A DNA stretch of 64,000 bases from Streptomyces asoensis (GTDB lineage: Bacteria > Actinomycetota > Actinomycetes > Streptomycetales > Streptomycetaceae): positions 4,278,001 through 4,342,000 of the forward strand of contig NZ_CP049838.1 of NCBI RefSeq assembly GCF_013085465.1, written 5' to 3'. How positions within the stretch are numbered: position 1 is the stretch's first letter; the number at the start of each line of letters is the position of its first letter. Of this stretch, positions 36,881-46,359 are shown one piece after another. Both the position numbers and the translations under genes were made by a program. The notes below the pieces were generated by a model. It searched no databases. It saw only the letters and a program-made list of their open reading frames with translations, and was not told the origin of the DNA.

Positions 36881-37627
36881 TCACCCCGCGTGGAAACGCT
36901 CCGGTGCCTTCGTGGGGTTGCCCCCGGTGGGGAGTTTCTGGGCGGGGCAGGTCTCCAGGACCTTCTCCATCGCGGACTTCTCCGCCGCGGTGACCCACAG
37001 TTCGTACTTCTTCTTCACGGCGACCTGCGCCGCGACGTACGTGCACCGGTAGGCCTTGTTGGGCGGCAACCAGGTCGCCGTGTCGCCGTCCCCCTTGGAA
37101 CGGTTGGTGCTCGCGTCGACGGCCAGGAGGTTGAGCGGATCGTTGGCGAGAGCTATCCGCTTGCCGGCGTCCCAGTACTTGGCGCCCTTCTGCCAGGCGT
37201 CGGACAGGGCGACGACATGGTCGATGTCGACCTTGCTGCTGCCACGCCGGTACGTCACGTCCTTGCCGGAGTACGGGTCCGACTCCAGCACGCCGTAGGA
37301 CACCTTGCACACGCCGCCGGTGAACTTCACCTCCTCCAGATCGCGCTTGAGTATGTCGTCACGGGTGTCGCAGGAGTTCGAGTCCGTGTCCGCCCAGGCG
37401 GAGCCGAACTTCTCCCGGTCGTAGCCGGTCTTGGGTGCCCGCCCCTTCACGGCCAGCGACTCGGCCGCCGCGAGAGCCGCTCCGCCGCTCCCCGCTCCAC
37501 CGCCCGCCGTCGCTCCCGCACCACCGGAACCGGAGTCCGAGCCGGTGACCTGCTCCTTGCATCCGGCCACCGAAACGGCACACATCAGCACGACGGCAAC
37601 CGTCGCCCCGCCCCTCAGACGCCTCAC
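36881..37627 (-). CDS. Secreted HNH-type nuclease lipoprotein (DUF1524/GmrSD C-terminal family)
   Basis: 248 residues. A signal sequence ends in the lipobox VAGC, followed by a Ser/Gly/Ala linker. The C-terminal domain has the DIDHVVALSDAW and NDPLNLLAVDASTNRSKGD motifs and WLPPNKAYRCTYVA of the His-Me-finger DUF1524 family, shared with the nuclease part of GmrSD restriction enzymes and with secreted actinobacterial nucleases. It probably degrades extracellular DNA at the cell surface. The GTG at 37627 follows AGGGGAGGGG. Confidence 0.83.
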   Translation of the reverse strand: MRRLRGGATVAVVLMCAVSVAGCKEQVTGSDSGSGGAGATAGGGAGSGGAALAAAESLAVKGRAPKTGYDREKFGSAWADTDSNSCDTRDDILKRDLEEVKFTGGVCKVSYGVLESDPYSGKDVTYRRGSSKVDIDHVVALSDAWQKGAKYWDAGKRIALANDPLNLLAVDASTNRSKGDGDTATWLPPNKAYRCTYVAAQVAVKKKYELWVTAAEKSAMEKVLETCPAQKLPTGGNPTKAPERFHAG

Positions 37628-37816
37628 GCGCCCCTCCCCTTGCCTGCCCGCTGCCACCCCGCACAGGGCGCTTTCCCCTGACGGGGACTGGCACACACGG
37701 TAGCGAGGGGGCGCTCGGGGGCAGTCGGGAGGTCCAGACCACAACCGACACAAGTGGGCATCTCGCACTTCTCGGGAATATCGTCGGTGGAGAGTCACCT
37801 CCGGAAGGAGCTCTGG

Positions 37817-38002
37817 ATGGGCATCCTCGACAGGTTCAAGAGCAACAAGGCGGCACAGGACAAGGCCAAGAACATGTCCGACGCCGCGGAACAGAAGGCG
37901 AACGAGAAGACGGGCAACAAGTACGAGTCCCAGGTCGACTCCGGGCAGCGGAAGCTGCACGAGCGGCTCGGCATGGACGAGGAACGGCCCGACCAGCCCT
38001 AG
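37817..38002 (+). CDS. MT0933-type antitoxin-like small protein
   Basis: 61 residues: MGILDRFKSNKAAQDKAKNM, then AAEQKANEKTGNKYESQVDS. This is the small Lys/Glu-rich, probably disordered or helical family annotated as MT0933-like antitoxin. GGAAGGAG lies just upstream of the ATG at 37817; upstream in-frame codons to 37754 lack a ribosome site. No cognate toxin is adjacent. The toxin-antitoxin role is unproven; members are often stress-induced. Confidence 0.75.
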   Translation: MGILDRFKSNKAAQDKAKNMSDAAEQKANEKTGNKYESQVDSGQRKLHERLGMDEERPDQP

Positions 38003-38181
38003 CCCGCAGTCTCGACCCGGACCCGGCCGCAACGCTCGGCCGCAGCCCGGCCCGAAGACTCTTGGGGCCGAGCCACCGACATCACCCGGCACATGAGGCC
38101 GTCCGCGCAGAGCGAGCCCGCCGCGGGCGGCTTCGCCCCGCCCCTGCCCCTCACCCTCCTCTCCCGGATCGGCGGCGGCGC

Positions 38182-39096
38182 TCACACCCTCCCGATGCCG
38201 AGCGTCGACTCCGAGGGCAGCAGTCCGGATCCCAGCACCGCGACCCAGTAGTCGCCGAGGAGCGCGGCAAGACGTTCCGTGAATTCCGGGCCGAGGGCCT
38301 GCCAGGGGCCGAGTGCCAGCCGGTCGGTGTCCTCCTCGACGCGGCGCCGCAGATCACGGCCCGCTTCCGTCGCCGTACCGTCCGCCTCGAGCAGGCCTCT
38401 GGCCGTCAGCCGCTCACTCGCCGCCGCCCACTCCTCGCGGGTCCAGCCGCGGCTTTCGAAGCGCTCGACGGACGCGGCGCCTATCGCGGCGAAGGACACC
38501 AGCGCCTCGGTCGGGTCGAGGCCGGCGAGGAGCAGGGCGGCGAGGTGACCGTCACCGCGGTGCTCTCGCAGGACGGTCGCCGCCTTCCAGAGCTGGAGGT
38601 GGGGCTCACTCGGCCACTCCAGCGCGGCGTTGGCCGCGGCGAGCGGGCGCCCTGCCGTGACGGCCGCCTCGGCGGCGCGGCGGGCGAGAGCGGCGGCCTC
38701 GGCCAGCTCGGGGCTGTCCACCAGGTCACCGAACAGCTTGCGGTACAGCCGGTCGATGCCTCTCCGTCGCGCCGCCAGGACCGCTTCGGGGGTGGCCACC
38801 TTCCAGGCGTCCTCGACGTACCGGCGGACCATGCCGGGCTGGAAACTGTAGAAGGCGGAGGCCACCGCCTCGGCGCTCACCGGGCCCAACGGGGCGGCAC
38901 GGAACGGGAAGTAGCTCCCCCAGCGGTCCTCGGTCGAGTAGCCGAGCGCGCCGGCCTCCTCGAAGACCTCGGGCGCGTAGTACACCACCGCGTGCAGCGG
39001 CTCCAGCAGGTGCCAGAGCCTGCGCGCCTGCGCCGACTCGACCTGTTCGCCCCGCTCGGCCTGTTCGGTTGACCGGTGCTCGTGATTCTCGGACAT
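38182..39096 (-). CDS. SCO6745-like helical protein
   Basis: 304 residues, predicted mostly helical: RLWHLLEPLHAVVYYAPEVF, FYSFQPGMVRRYVEDAWKV, HLQLWKAATVLREHRGDGHL, SRGWTREEWAAASERLTARG, then GTATEAGRDLRRRVEEDTDR. The last part looks like a winged-helix or MarR-like module. The pattern fits the SCO6745 (SalK-like) family, whose biochemistry is unclear. It is divergent from a TetR regulator across a promoter with TTGACA elements. Confidence 0.7.
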   Translation of the reverse strand: MSENHEHRSTEQAERGEQVESAQARRLWHLLEPLHAVVYYAPEVFEEAGALGYSTEDRWGSYFPFRAAPLGPVSAEAVASAFYSFQPGMVRRYVEDAWKVATPEAVLAARRRGIDRLYRKLFGDLVDSPELAEAAALARRAAEAAVTAGRPLAAANAALEWPSEPHLQLWKAATVLREHRGDGHLAALLLAGLDPTEALVSFAAIGAASVERFESRGWTREEWAAASERLTARGLLEADGTATEAGRDLRRRVEEDTDRLALGPWQALGPEFTERLAALLGDYWVAVLGSGLLPSESTLGIGRV

Positions 39097-39204
39097 GACG
39101 TCTCCCCCTCGTCGCGTTCGGACATCGACCACAACTTGACACTGACAAGATTGCCTGGATCTCACGAACTTGTCAATGCCTAGATACCGCGTACGCTGCT
39201 GTCC
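39097..39204. promoter_or_regulatory. Divergent promoter/operator, SCO6745-like gene and TetR regulator
   Basis: Leftwards, -35 TTGACA (39176-39171), a 17-base spacer and -10 CAATCT (39153-39148) make a near-consensus promoter. An imperfect dyad CTTGACACTGACAAG (39135-39149) covers the -10 and a related TTGTCAA covers the -35, so the adjacent TetR protein could repress it. Confidence 0.55.
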
Positions 39205-39768
39205 ATGAGCGACCGCCCCTACCACCACGGTGACCTGCGGCGCGCCATCCTGGCCGCCGCCCTCGACGTCATCGCCACCGACGGCCCCTCCGGGCTGAGC
39301 CTGCGCGACCTGGCCCGCCGCGCCGGCGTCTCCCACGCGGCGCCGGCCCACCACTTCCGTGACCGCACAGGTCTGTTGACGGCGATCGCGGCGGAGGGGC
39401 ACGGGCTGCTGGCCACCGCGCTGGCGGAAGCGACGGACCTACGGGACGCGGGCGTGCGCTACGTCCGTTTCGCGCGCGAGCACCCGGCGCACTTCCAGGT
39501 GATGTTCTCGCCCGAGCTGCTGCGCGCCGACGACCTGGAGCTGACCACGGCCCGCGCCCTGTCCGCCACCGCCCTGACCGACGCCATCGCCATCACCGCA
39601 CCCGCCGGGGACGGCACGGACACCCGGCTGGCCCGTATCGCCGTCTGGTCCCTGGCCCACGGCTTCGCCACCCTCCTCCTCGGCCACAACCTCGACGGCC
39701 TCCTGGGCGACGAGGACCCCGAGGAGGTACTCCGCGCGCTGCCGATGATGCTGTTCCCCTCGGCCTGA
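39205..39768 (+). CDS. TetR/AcrR-family transcriptional regulator
   Basis: 187 residues. The helix-turn-helix is LRDLARRAGVSHAAPAHHFR in residues 30-50, preceded by LRRAILAAALDVIATDGPSG. The C-terminal ligand domain with WSLAHGFATLLLGHNLDGLL resembles WHG-type TetR domains. It probably represses the divergent gene and itself. The ATG is at 39205. Confidence 0.87.
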   Translation: MSDRPYHHGDLRRAILAAALDVIATDGPSGLSLRDLARRAGVSHAAPAHHFRDRTGLLTAIAAEGHGLLATALAEATDLRDAGVRYVRFAREHPAHFQVMFSPELLRADDLELTTARALSATALTDAIAITAPAGDGTDTRLARIAVWSLAHGFATLLLGHNLDGLLGDEDPEEVLRALPMMLFPSA

Positions 39769-39853
39769 GCCCGGCGGGCCACCGGCGGACGGATCCGACC
39801 GACCGGTGGCCCGAGGACGGCCGTGCCCCACGAACGCGGCCTGCGACCGCGCC

Positions 39854-42800
39854 CTACGACCCCAGCACCGTCGCCAGCAGCTCGCCCACCCAGCCCAGCA
39901 GTTCGCGTCCGACCAGCGGCTTGCCGCCGACCTTCGCGGTCTTCGGACGGGGCACCAGGATCTGGTGCGCGGCCGGCTTGATGACGGTCCCGGGGTAGAG
40001 CCGCTTGAGGCGCAGCTCCTGGGACTCGCGCAACTCCACCGGCGCGAAGCGGATGTTGGTGCCCTGGAGCACGATCTCGCCGACGCCACACGCCCGGGCC
40101 AGCATCCGCAGCCCCGCCACCAACAGCAGGTTCTCCACCGGCTCCGGCAACTTGCCGTAGCGGTCGACGAGTTCCTCGCGGACCGCCTTGACGTCCGCCT
40201 CCGAGTTGGCGGAGGCGATGGCCCGGTAGGCCTGGAGACGCAGCCGCTCGCCGGGCGCGTAGTCGTGCGGGACGTGCGCGTCGACCGGCAGCTCGATCTT
40301 GACCTCGAGCGGCGGCTCCTCCTCGACCCCGCCGGACTCCAGCTGGCGCCGGTAGTCCGCGACGGCCTCGCCGACCATCCGGACGTACAGGTCGAAGCCG
40401 ACGCCCGCGATGTGGCCGGACTGTTCGCCGCCGAGCAGGTTTCCGGCGCCCCGGATCTCCAGGTCCTTCATCGCCACGTACATGCCCGCGCCCATCTCGG
40501 TGTGCTGGGCGATCGTGGCGAGACGCTCGTGGGCGGTCTCCGTGAGGGGCTTCTCCGGGGGATAGAGGAAGTAGGCGTAGCCGCGTTCGCGCCCACGTCC
40601 GACCCGGCCGCGCAGCTGGTGCAGCTGGGACAGACCGAAGGTGTCTCCACGCTCCACGATCAGCGTGTTCGCGTTGGAGATGTCGATGCCGGACTCGACG
40701 ATCGTCGTCGAGACGAGCACATCGAACTTCTTCTCCCAGAAGTCGACGACGACCTGCTCCAGCGCCGTCTCCGACATCTGGCCGTGGGCGGTGGCGATAC
40801 GCGCCTCGGGCACGATCTCACGTAGTTTCGCCGCCGCGCGGTCGATCGACTCGACCCGGTTGTGGATGTAGAAGACCTGGCCCTCGCGCAGCAGTTCGCG
40901 GCGGATGGCGGCGCCGATCTGCTTCTGCTCGTAGGGGCCGACGAAGGTGAGCACCGGATGGCGCTCCTCCGGAGGCGTGGTGATCGTCGACATCTCGCGG
41001 ATGCCCGTCACCGCCATCTCCAGGGTCCTGGGGATCGGGGTCGCCGACATCGTCAGGACATCCACGTTCGCGCGCAGCTTCTTCAGCTGCTCCTTGTGCT
41101 CGACGCCGAAACGCTGCTCCTCGTCGACGATGACCAGGCCGAGGTCCTTGAACTTCGTCTCGGAGGAGAACAGGCGGTGGGTGCCGATGACGATGTCCAC
41201 CGCGCCCTCGTGCAGCCCCTCCAGGGTGGCCTTCGCCTCCGTGTCCGTCTGGAAGCGGGAGAGCGCCCTGACGTTCACCGGGAACTGCGCGTACCGCTCG
41301 CTGAACGTGCCGAAGTGCTGCTGCACGAGGAGGGTGGTGGGCACGAGAACGGCGACCTGCTTGCCGTCCTGGACGGCCTTGAAGGCGGCCCGGACGGCGA
41401 TCTCCGTCTTGCCGTAGCCGACGTCGCCGCAGATCAGGCGGTCCATCGGGACCGTCTTCTCCATGTCGTCCTTGACTTCGGCGATGGTGGTGAGCTGGTC
41501 GGGCGTCTCCGCGTAGGGGAAGGCGTCCTCCAGTTCGCGCTGCCAGGGGGTGTCCGTGCCGAAGGCGTGACCGGGGGCCGCCATCCGCGCGCTGTACAGC
41601 TTGATCAGGTCGGCGGCGATCTCCTTGACCGCCTTCTTCGCGCGCGCCTTGGTCTTCGTCCAGTCGGCGCCGCCGAGCCGGTGCAGCGTGGGGGCCTCAC
41701 CGCCGACGTACTTGGTGATCTGCTCCAGCTGGTCGGTCGGGATGTAGAGACGGTCGCCGGGCTGGCCGCGCTTGGCGGGCGCGTACTCCACGACCAGGTA
41801 CTCGCGCGTGGCGCCCTGGACCGTGCGCTGCACCATCTCGATGTAGCGGCCCACACCGTGCTGTTCGTGGACGATGTAGTCGCCCGCCTCGAGGGTGAGC
41901 GGGTCGATGGTCTTCCGGCGGCGCGCGGGCATCCGGGCGCCGTCCTTGCCGGCCGCCTTCTGGCCGGTCAGGTCGGTCTCCGTGAGGACGGCGAGGCGGA
42001 GCGCCGGATCGACGAAGCCGTAGTCGATCGAGCCGCAGGAGACGTGCACCACGGACGGGGCGAGCTCTGCCAGGTCGGCGTCCAGGCGGGCCGCGACGCC
42101 CTCGCCGCCGAGCACCTCGACCGTGCGGGCCGCCGGGCCGTGCGCCTCGGTGACGAAGGCGACGCGCCAGCCGCCGGCCAGCCAGCCCTTGGTGTCGGCC
42201 AGCGCCTTCGCGGTGTCGCCCCGGTAGGTCTCGGGGGCGTGCATGCCGAGCTTCAGCGTGTCGGCGGACCCCGCCGCGTCAGCGGCATCTGTGAACGACT
42301 CGTCGGCCGCGAACGGCGACACCGACCACCACATCATGTCCAGCTCGCGCGCGTGGTCACGGACGTCCGCGATGGACCAGAGTGAGGCCGCGCCGACGTC
42401 GATGGGTGCCTCGCCGCCGCCGGCGGTGGCCGCCCAGGACGCCTGGAGGAACTCCTGGGACGTCGCCACGAGGTCGGTGGCACGCGTGCGTACCCGCTCC
42501 GGGTCGCAGACGACGGCCATCGCGCCCTTGGGCAGGACGTCGATCAGCAGCTCCATGTCGTCGACCAGCACCGGGGCCAGGGACTCCATGCCCTCGACCG
42601 CGATGCCCTCGGCGATCCTGCCGAGCAACTCGCCCAGCTCGGGATGCTCCTCGGCGAGGGCACGCGCACGCGTGCGCACGTCTTCCGTCAACAGGAGTTC
42701 ACGGCACGGCGGGGCCCACAGGCCGTGTTCGGCGACTTCCAGGGAGCGCTGGTCGGCGACCTTGAAGTAGCGGATCTCCTCCACGTCGTCGCCCCAGAAC

Positions 42801-43411
42801 TCGACGCGCAGGGGGTGTTCCTCCGTCGGCGGGAACACGTCCAGGATGCCGCCCCGTACGGCGAACTCGCCGCGCTTCTCGACGAGTTCCACGCGCGCGT
42901 AGGCGGCTGCGGCGAGGGCTTCGACGATCTCGTTCAGGTCGGCCGTCCGGCCGGTGCGCAGAGCCACGGGTTCCAGGTCGCCGAGGCCCTTGACCTGTGG
43001 CTGGAGCACCGAGCGGACCGGCGCCACGACGACCGAGACCGGGCCGGTCTCCGGGTCGTCGGGGCGCGGGTGGGCCAGGCGGCGCAGGATGGCGAGGCGG
43101 CGGCCGACGGTGTCGCTGCGCGGGCTGAGGCGCTCGTGCGGGAGCGTCTCCCAGGAGGGGTACTCCACCACGCCGTCCGGTGGGAGCAGCGAGCGCAGGG
43201 CGGCGGCCAGGTCCTCGGCCTCGCGGCCGGTGGCCGTCACCGCGAGGACCGTGCGGCCGGTCTCGCGGGCGAGGGCGGCGATGGCGAAGGGACGGGCCGC
43301 CGGGGGGCCGACCAGGTCGACGTGCATGCGGTTGCCGTCGGCGGCCGCGGGGATCGCTTCCGCGAGGGCGGTGTCCTTGACGACGGCGTCGAGCAGACCG
43401 TGCAGGCTCAT
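39854..43411 (-). CDS. mfd: Transcription-repair coupling factor
   Basis: A 1185-residue translocase that removes stalled RNA polymerase at lesions and recruits UvrA. Order: UvrB-like N-terminal region, RNA polymerase interaction domain (LEAGDYIVHEQHGVGRYIEM), translocase with Walker A LICGDVGYGKTEIAVRAAFK, DEEQRFGV (DEEQ box), SATPIPRTLEMA, helicase C-terminal motifs (FYIHNRVESI, QLRGRVGRG), and the C-terminal TRCF domain (LRLQAYRAIASANSEADV). It is full length and starts ATG at 43411. Confidence 0.96.
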   Translation of the reverse strand: MSLHGLLDAVVKDTALAEAIPAAADGNRMHVDLVGPPAARPFAIAALARETGRTVLAVTATGREAEDLAAALRSLLPPDGVVEYPSWETLPHERLSPRSDTVGRRLAILRRLAHPRPDDPETGPVSVVVAPVRSVLQPQVKGLGDLEPVALRTGRTADLNEIVEALAAAAYARVELVEKRGEFAVRGGILDVFPPTEEHPLRVEFWGDDVEEIRYFKVADQRSLEVAEHGLWAPPCRELLLTEDVRTRARALAEEHPELGELLGRIAEGIAVEGMESLAPVLVDDMELLIDVLPKGAMAVVCDPERVRTRATDLVATSQEFLQASWAATAGGGEAPIDVGAASLWSIADVRDHARELDMMWWSVSPFAADESFTDAADAAGSADTLKLGMHAPETYRGDTAKALADTKGWLAGGWRVAFVTEAHGPAARTVEVLGGEGVAARLDADLAELAPSVVHVSCGSIDYGFVDPALRLAVLTETDLTGQKAAGKDGARMPARRRKTIDPLTLEAGDYIVHEQHGVGRYIEMVQRTVQGATREYLVVEYAPAKRGQPGDRLYIPTDQLEQITKYVGGEAPTLHRLGGADWTKTKARAKKAVKEIAADLIKLYSARMAAPGHAFGTDTPWQRELEDAFPYAETPDQLTTIAEVKDDMEKTVPMDRLICGDVGYGKTEIAVRAAFKAVQDGKQVAVLVPTTLLVQQHFGTFSERYAQFPVNVRALSRFQTDTEAKATLEGLHEGAVDIVIGTHRLFSSETKFKDLGLVIVDEEQRFGVEHKEQLKKLRANVDVLTMSATPIPRTLEMAVTGIREMSTITTPPEERHPVLTFVGPYEQKQIGAAIRRELLREGQVFYIHNRVESIDRAAAKLREIVPEARIATAHGQMSETALEQVVVDFWEKKFDVLVSTTIVESGIDISNANTLIVERGDTFGLSQLHQLRGRVGRGRERGYAYFLYPPEKPLTETAHERLATIAQHTEMGAGMYVAMKDLEIRGAGNLLGGEQSGHIAGVGFDLYVRMVGEAVADYRRQLESGGVEEEPPLEVKIELPVDAHVPHDYAPGERLRLQAYRAIASANSEADVKAVREELVDRYGKLPEPVENLLLVAGLRMLARACGVGEIVLQGTNIRFAPVELRESQELRLKRLYPGTVIKPAAHQILVPRPKTAKVGGKPLVGRELLGWVGELLATVLGS

Positions 43412-43625
43412 GGAGGGCTGGGCTTTCCGTCCGAGGGGCCGGGGTGCGTCCGGGGGCGGGCGTACCGGGGTCCGGGGTGGGCAACGCGAAGGGCCCGACG
43501 CGTGTCACGGGCCGGGGGTGTCCAGCGTACGTCGGGGTGGGGGTGTTCGCCGGGGGCTGTGGATAACCACGGGGTCCGTGGGGGGCGGTGCCCCGGTGTT
43601 TCGCCCCCGCCGCCCCTTCCCGTTG
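43412..43625. other. Gene-free spacer upstream of mfd
   Basis: GC-rich spacer containing the mfd promoter; nothing else recognisable apart from short G-runs. The dispersed repeat and terminator follow to the right. Confidence 0.4.
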
Positions 43626-43708
43626 CCGACCCTGGGGGCTGCCGCCCCCAGACCCCGCTCGGACCCCGCTTTCGGCCTGAACGGCCTCGTCCTCGAACGC
43701 CGGACGGG
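43626..43708 (-). repeat. Dispersed GC-rich intergenic repeat, copy 2
   Basis: Minus-strand sequence shares the module CCCGTCCGGCGTTCGAGG plus ACGAGGCC and the GGGGTCTGGGGGC hairpin with copy 1 at 9830-9900. The inner stem CTGGGGGC/GCCCCCAG is at 43631-43651. Confidence 0.7.
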
Positions 43709-43723
43709 CTGAAAGCACGAATG

Positions 43724-43766
43724 AGCCCGGCATCGAGAAGACCCCCGTTCTTCTCGATGCCGGGCT
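43724..43766. terminator. Terminator of the second FtsX permease gene
   Basis: A perfect 17-base inverted repeat (43724-43740 and 43750-43766) with a nine-base loop, 13 bases past the permease stop. Confidence 0.8.
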
Positions 43767-43779
43767 GGTTCGGGTGGGG

Positions 43780-46359
43780 CTAGTCCGTCGCGATCGCGTT
43801 CAGGACGTTCATGCGGCCCGCGCGGAACGCCGGGATCAGTGCGGCGAACAGGCCCACGAAGGCGGAGCCGATGAACACGCCGATGATCGTCGGCCACGGG
43901 ATCTCGAGGACGTCGAGGCCCTGGAGGGCGAGGAGCTGCTGGGCGGTGGCGCCCCAGCCCATGCCCAGGCCGAGGCCGAGGAGGGCACCGAAGAGGGCGA
44001 TGACGACCGACTCCATGCGGATCATGCGGCGCAGCTGGCGGCGGGAGAGGCCGATCGCCCGCATCAGGCCGATCTCCCTCGTGCGCTCCACCACCGACAG
44101 GGCCAGGGTGTTCACCACGCCCAGGACCGCGACGATGATCGCGAGGGCGAGCAGGCCGTAGATCAGGTTCAGCAGCTGCCCGATCTGGTCCTTGAGCTCC
44201 TGCTTGTAGTCGGTCTGGTCGCGGACGGTGTACTGCGGGTAGTCGTGCAGCGCCGCCTTCAGGGACGTGTACGCGGCGTCCTGCTGCCCGTCCTTCGCCG
44301 TGGCGAAGACCAGGTCGTCGAGCGGCAGCTTGTCGGCCGGGACGTACTTCTTGAGGGTGGCGATGGAGGTGTACATCGCGCCCTGGTCGATGACGGCGTC
44401 ACTGCTGGTGATCGCGCGGACCGTCAGCCGGGCCGTGGAACCGTTCTTGAAGGCCACGGAGATCTTGGAACCGAGCGTGATCCTGTGGTCCTTGGCGAAC
44501 TTGTCGTGGACGGACATCGAGTCGGGACGGTAGGCGTCGGCGAGGTTGCCGGCGACGGTCTCGACGCGCAGGTCGGTCGCGTAGGTCGGGTCGGCCGCCG
44601 TGATCGCCGTCTTGTCGAGCGTCTTGCCGTCGGGTGTGGTGAAGTCGGCCTGGGTCCACTTGTACTCGGTGACCCGCTCCAGGCCCGGCGTCGACTTGAC
44701 GGCCTGCACCGCCTGCGGGGTCATCAGCTGACCGCCGTCGCTCTGGATGATGAAGTCCGTGCCGACGCTCTTGTCGAGCTCCTCCGTGGCGGAGGCGACC
44801 ATGGAGGAGCCGACGACCGACAGACAGGCGACCAGCGCGAGGCCGATCATCAGGGCCGCGCCCGTGGCGCCGGTGCGGCGCGGGTTGCGCAGCGCGTTGC
44901 GCTCCGCCATCCGTCCGACCGGTCCGAAGGCCCGCAGCACGATCGCGCCCAGCACCCGGACCACCGCGCCCGCCAGCAGCGGGCCGATCACCACGAAGCC
45001 GATCAGGCTCAGCACCACGCCCAGGCCCAGCCAGAGCGAGCCCTCTGCGGCCTTGTCGGCGGCGGAGGCGAGGTAGAGGCCGAAGCCGCCGGCGCCGGTG
45101 AGGAGCAGGCCGATGACGGCCCGTACGGCGCCCGCCTTGGCGTCGGCAGGGGCGCCGGCGTCGCGCAGCGCGGCCATCGGGGAGACCTTGCCGGCACGAC
45201 GGGCCGGGAGGTAGGCCGCCAGCACCGTGACGACGATGCCGAGGACCATGCCGACCACCGGGGTCGTCCAGGCGACCGTCAGGTCGTCCGTGGACAGGTT
45301 CATGCCGGTCATGCCCATGAGCTTCATCAGGCCGACCGCGATGCCGACGCCCGCGCCGACGCCGAGGAGCGAGCCGACCACGCCGAGCAGCAGGGCCTCC
45401 GCGAGAACGGACCGGTTGACCTGCTTGCGGCTGGAGCCGATGGCCCGCATCAGGCCGATCTCACGGGTGCGCTGTGCGACCAGCATGGAGAAGGTGTTGA
45501 TGATCAGGAAGATGCCGACGAGGAAGGCGATCCCGGCGAAGCCGAGCATCGCGTACTTCATCACGTCCAGGAAGCTTCCGACGCTGTCGCGGTTGGCGTC
45601 GGCGGTCTCCTTGGCGGTCTGCACCTTGTAGTCGGCGCCGATCTCGGCCGCCACGTTCTTCTTCAGCTGCGCGTCGCTCACGCCGGCCGCGGCGGTCACG
45701 TTGACGTTCGTGTAGACGTTCGACTCGCCGACCAGGGCCTCCTGGGCGGTCTTCGTGTCCAGGTAGAAGATCGCCGCGCCGGGGTTGGTGACCTGGAAGG
45801 CGGCGATGCCGGAGATCTTCGCGGTGTGCGTGCCGACCGCGGTGATCACGCCGATCTCGTCGCCGAGCTTCAGGTCGTGCTTGTCGGCGGTGTCCGCGTC
45901 CACCATCACCTGGTCGGAGCCCTTGGGCGCCGCACCGTCGGTGATCTCCATGGTGCGGGCGTCGTTGCCGTTCCAGTTGCCGACGATGGTGGGCGCGCCG
46001 CTGGTGGGCGACAGGCTGTCCTTGTCGGCGTCGACGACGGTCGCGGACGTCGAGAAGACGGTCCCCTCCGCCGACTTCACCCCGTCCGCCTTGCGGACCG
46101 CACCGAGCACGGAGGCCGGCATGACCGGCGGCTTCCCGTTGTCGGACGTCGTCTCACCGGTGTCCGAGGCGCCCTTGGCGCTCACCGTCACATCGGAGGA
46201 GGTGCTGGCGAAGAGTTTGTCGAAGGTGGTGTTCATCGTGTCGGTGAAGACGAGCGTCCCGCAGACGAACGCCACCGACAGCAGGACCGCCACGGCCGAC
46301 AGGGCCATGCGCCCCTTGTGCGCGTAGAAGTTGCGCATCGAGGTCTTCATGACGGTCAT
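43780..46359 (-). CDS. FtsX-like ABC permease (859 residues), pair 2
   Basis: Same architecture as the permease at 16940-19468: an N-terminal membrane segment (MALSAVAVLLSVAFVCGTLV), an extracytoplasmic domain, an FtsX unit with QRTREIGLMRAIGSSRKQV, a second extracytoplasmic domain, and a second unit with ERTREIGLMRAIGLSRRQL. The ATG at 46359 overlaps the ATPase stop (ATGA), indicating coupling. The larger open frame to 46734 is antisense/alternate-frame coding over the ATPase and is not used. Confidence 0.88.
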   Translation of the reverse strand: MTVMKTSMRNFYAHKGRMALSAVAVLLSVAFVCGTLVFTDTMNTTFDKLFASTSSDVTVSAKGASDTGETTSDNGKPPVMPASVLGAVRKADGVKSAEGTVFSTSATVVDADKDSLSPTSGAPTIVGNWNGNDARTMEITDGAAPKGSDQVMVDADTADKHDLKLGDEIGVITAVGTHTAKISGIAAFQVTNPGAAIFYLDTKTAQEALVGESNVYTNVNVTAAAGVSDAQLKKNVAAEIGADYKVQTAKETADANRDSVGSFLDVMKYAMLGFAGIAFLVGIFLIINTFSMLVAQRTREIGLMRAIGSSRKQVNRSVLAEALLLGVVGSLLGVGAGVGIAVGLMKLMGMTGMNLSTDDLTVAWTTPVVGMVLGIVVTVLAAYLPARRAGKVSPMAALRDAGAPADAKAGAVRAVIGLLLTGAGGFGLYLASAADKAAEGSLWLGLGVVLSLIGFVVIGPLLAGAVVRVLGAIVLRAFGPVGRMAERNALRNPRRTGATGAALMIGLALVACLSVVGSSMVASATEELDKSVGTDFIIQSDGGQLMTPQAVQAVKSTPGLERVTEYKWTQADFTTPDGKTLDKTAITAADPTYATDLRVETVAGNLADAYRPDSMSVHDKFAKDHRITLGSKISVAFKNGSTARLTVRAITSSDAVIDQGAMYTSIATLKKYVPADKLPLDDLVFATAKDGQQDAAYTSLKAALHDYPQYTVRDQTDYKQELKDQIGQLLNLIYGLLALAIIVAVLGVVNTLALSVVERTREIGLMRAIGLSRRQLRRMIRMESVVIALFGALLGLGLGMGWGATAQQLLALQGLDVLEIPWPTIIGVFIGSAFVGLFAALIPAFRAGRMNVLNAIATD

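Noticed and set aside
37817..38002. A complete toxin-antitoxin operon at the MT0933-type gene
   Set aside because: There is no adjacent small toxin gene on the same strand; the family name alone does not justify the call.
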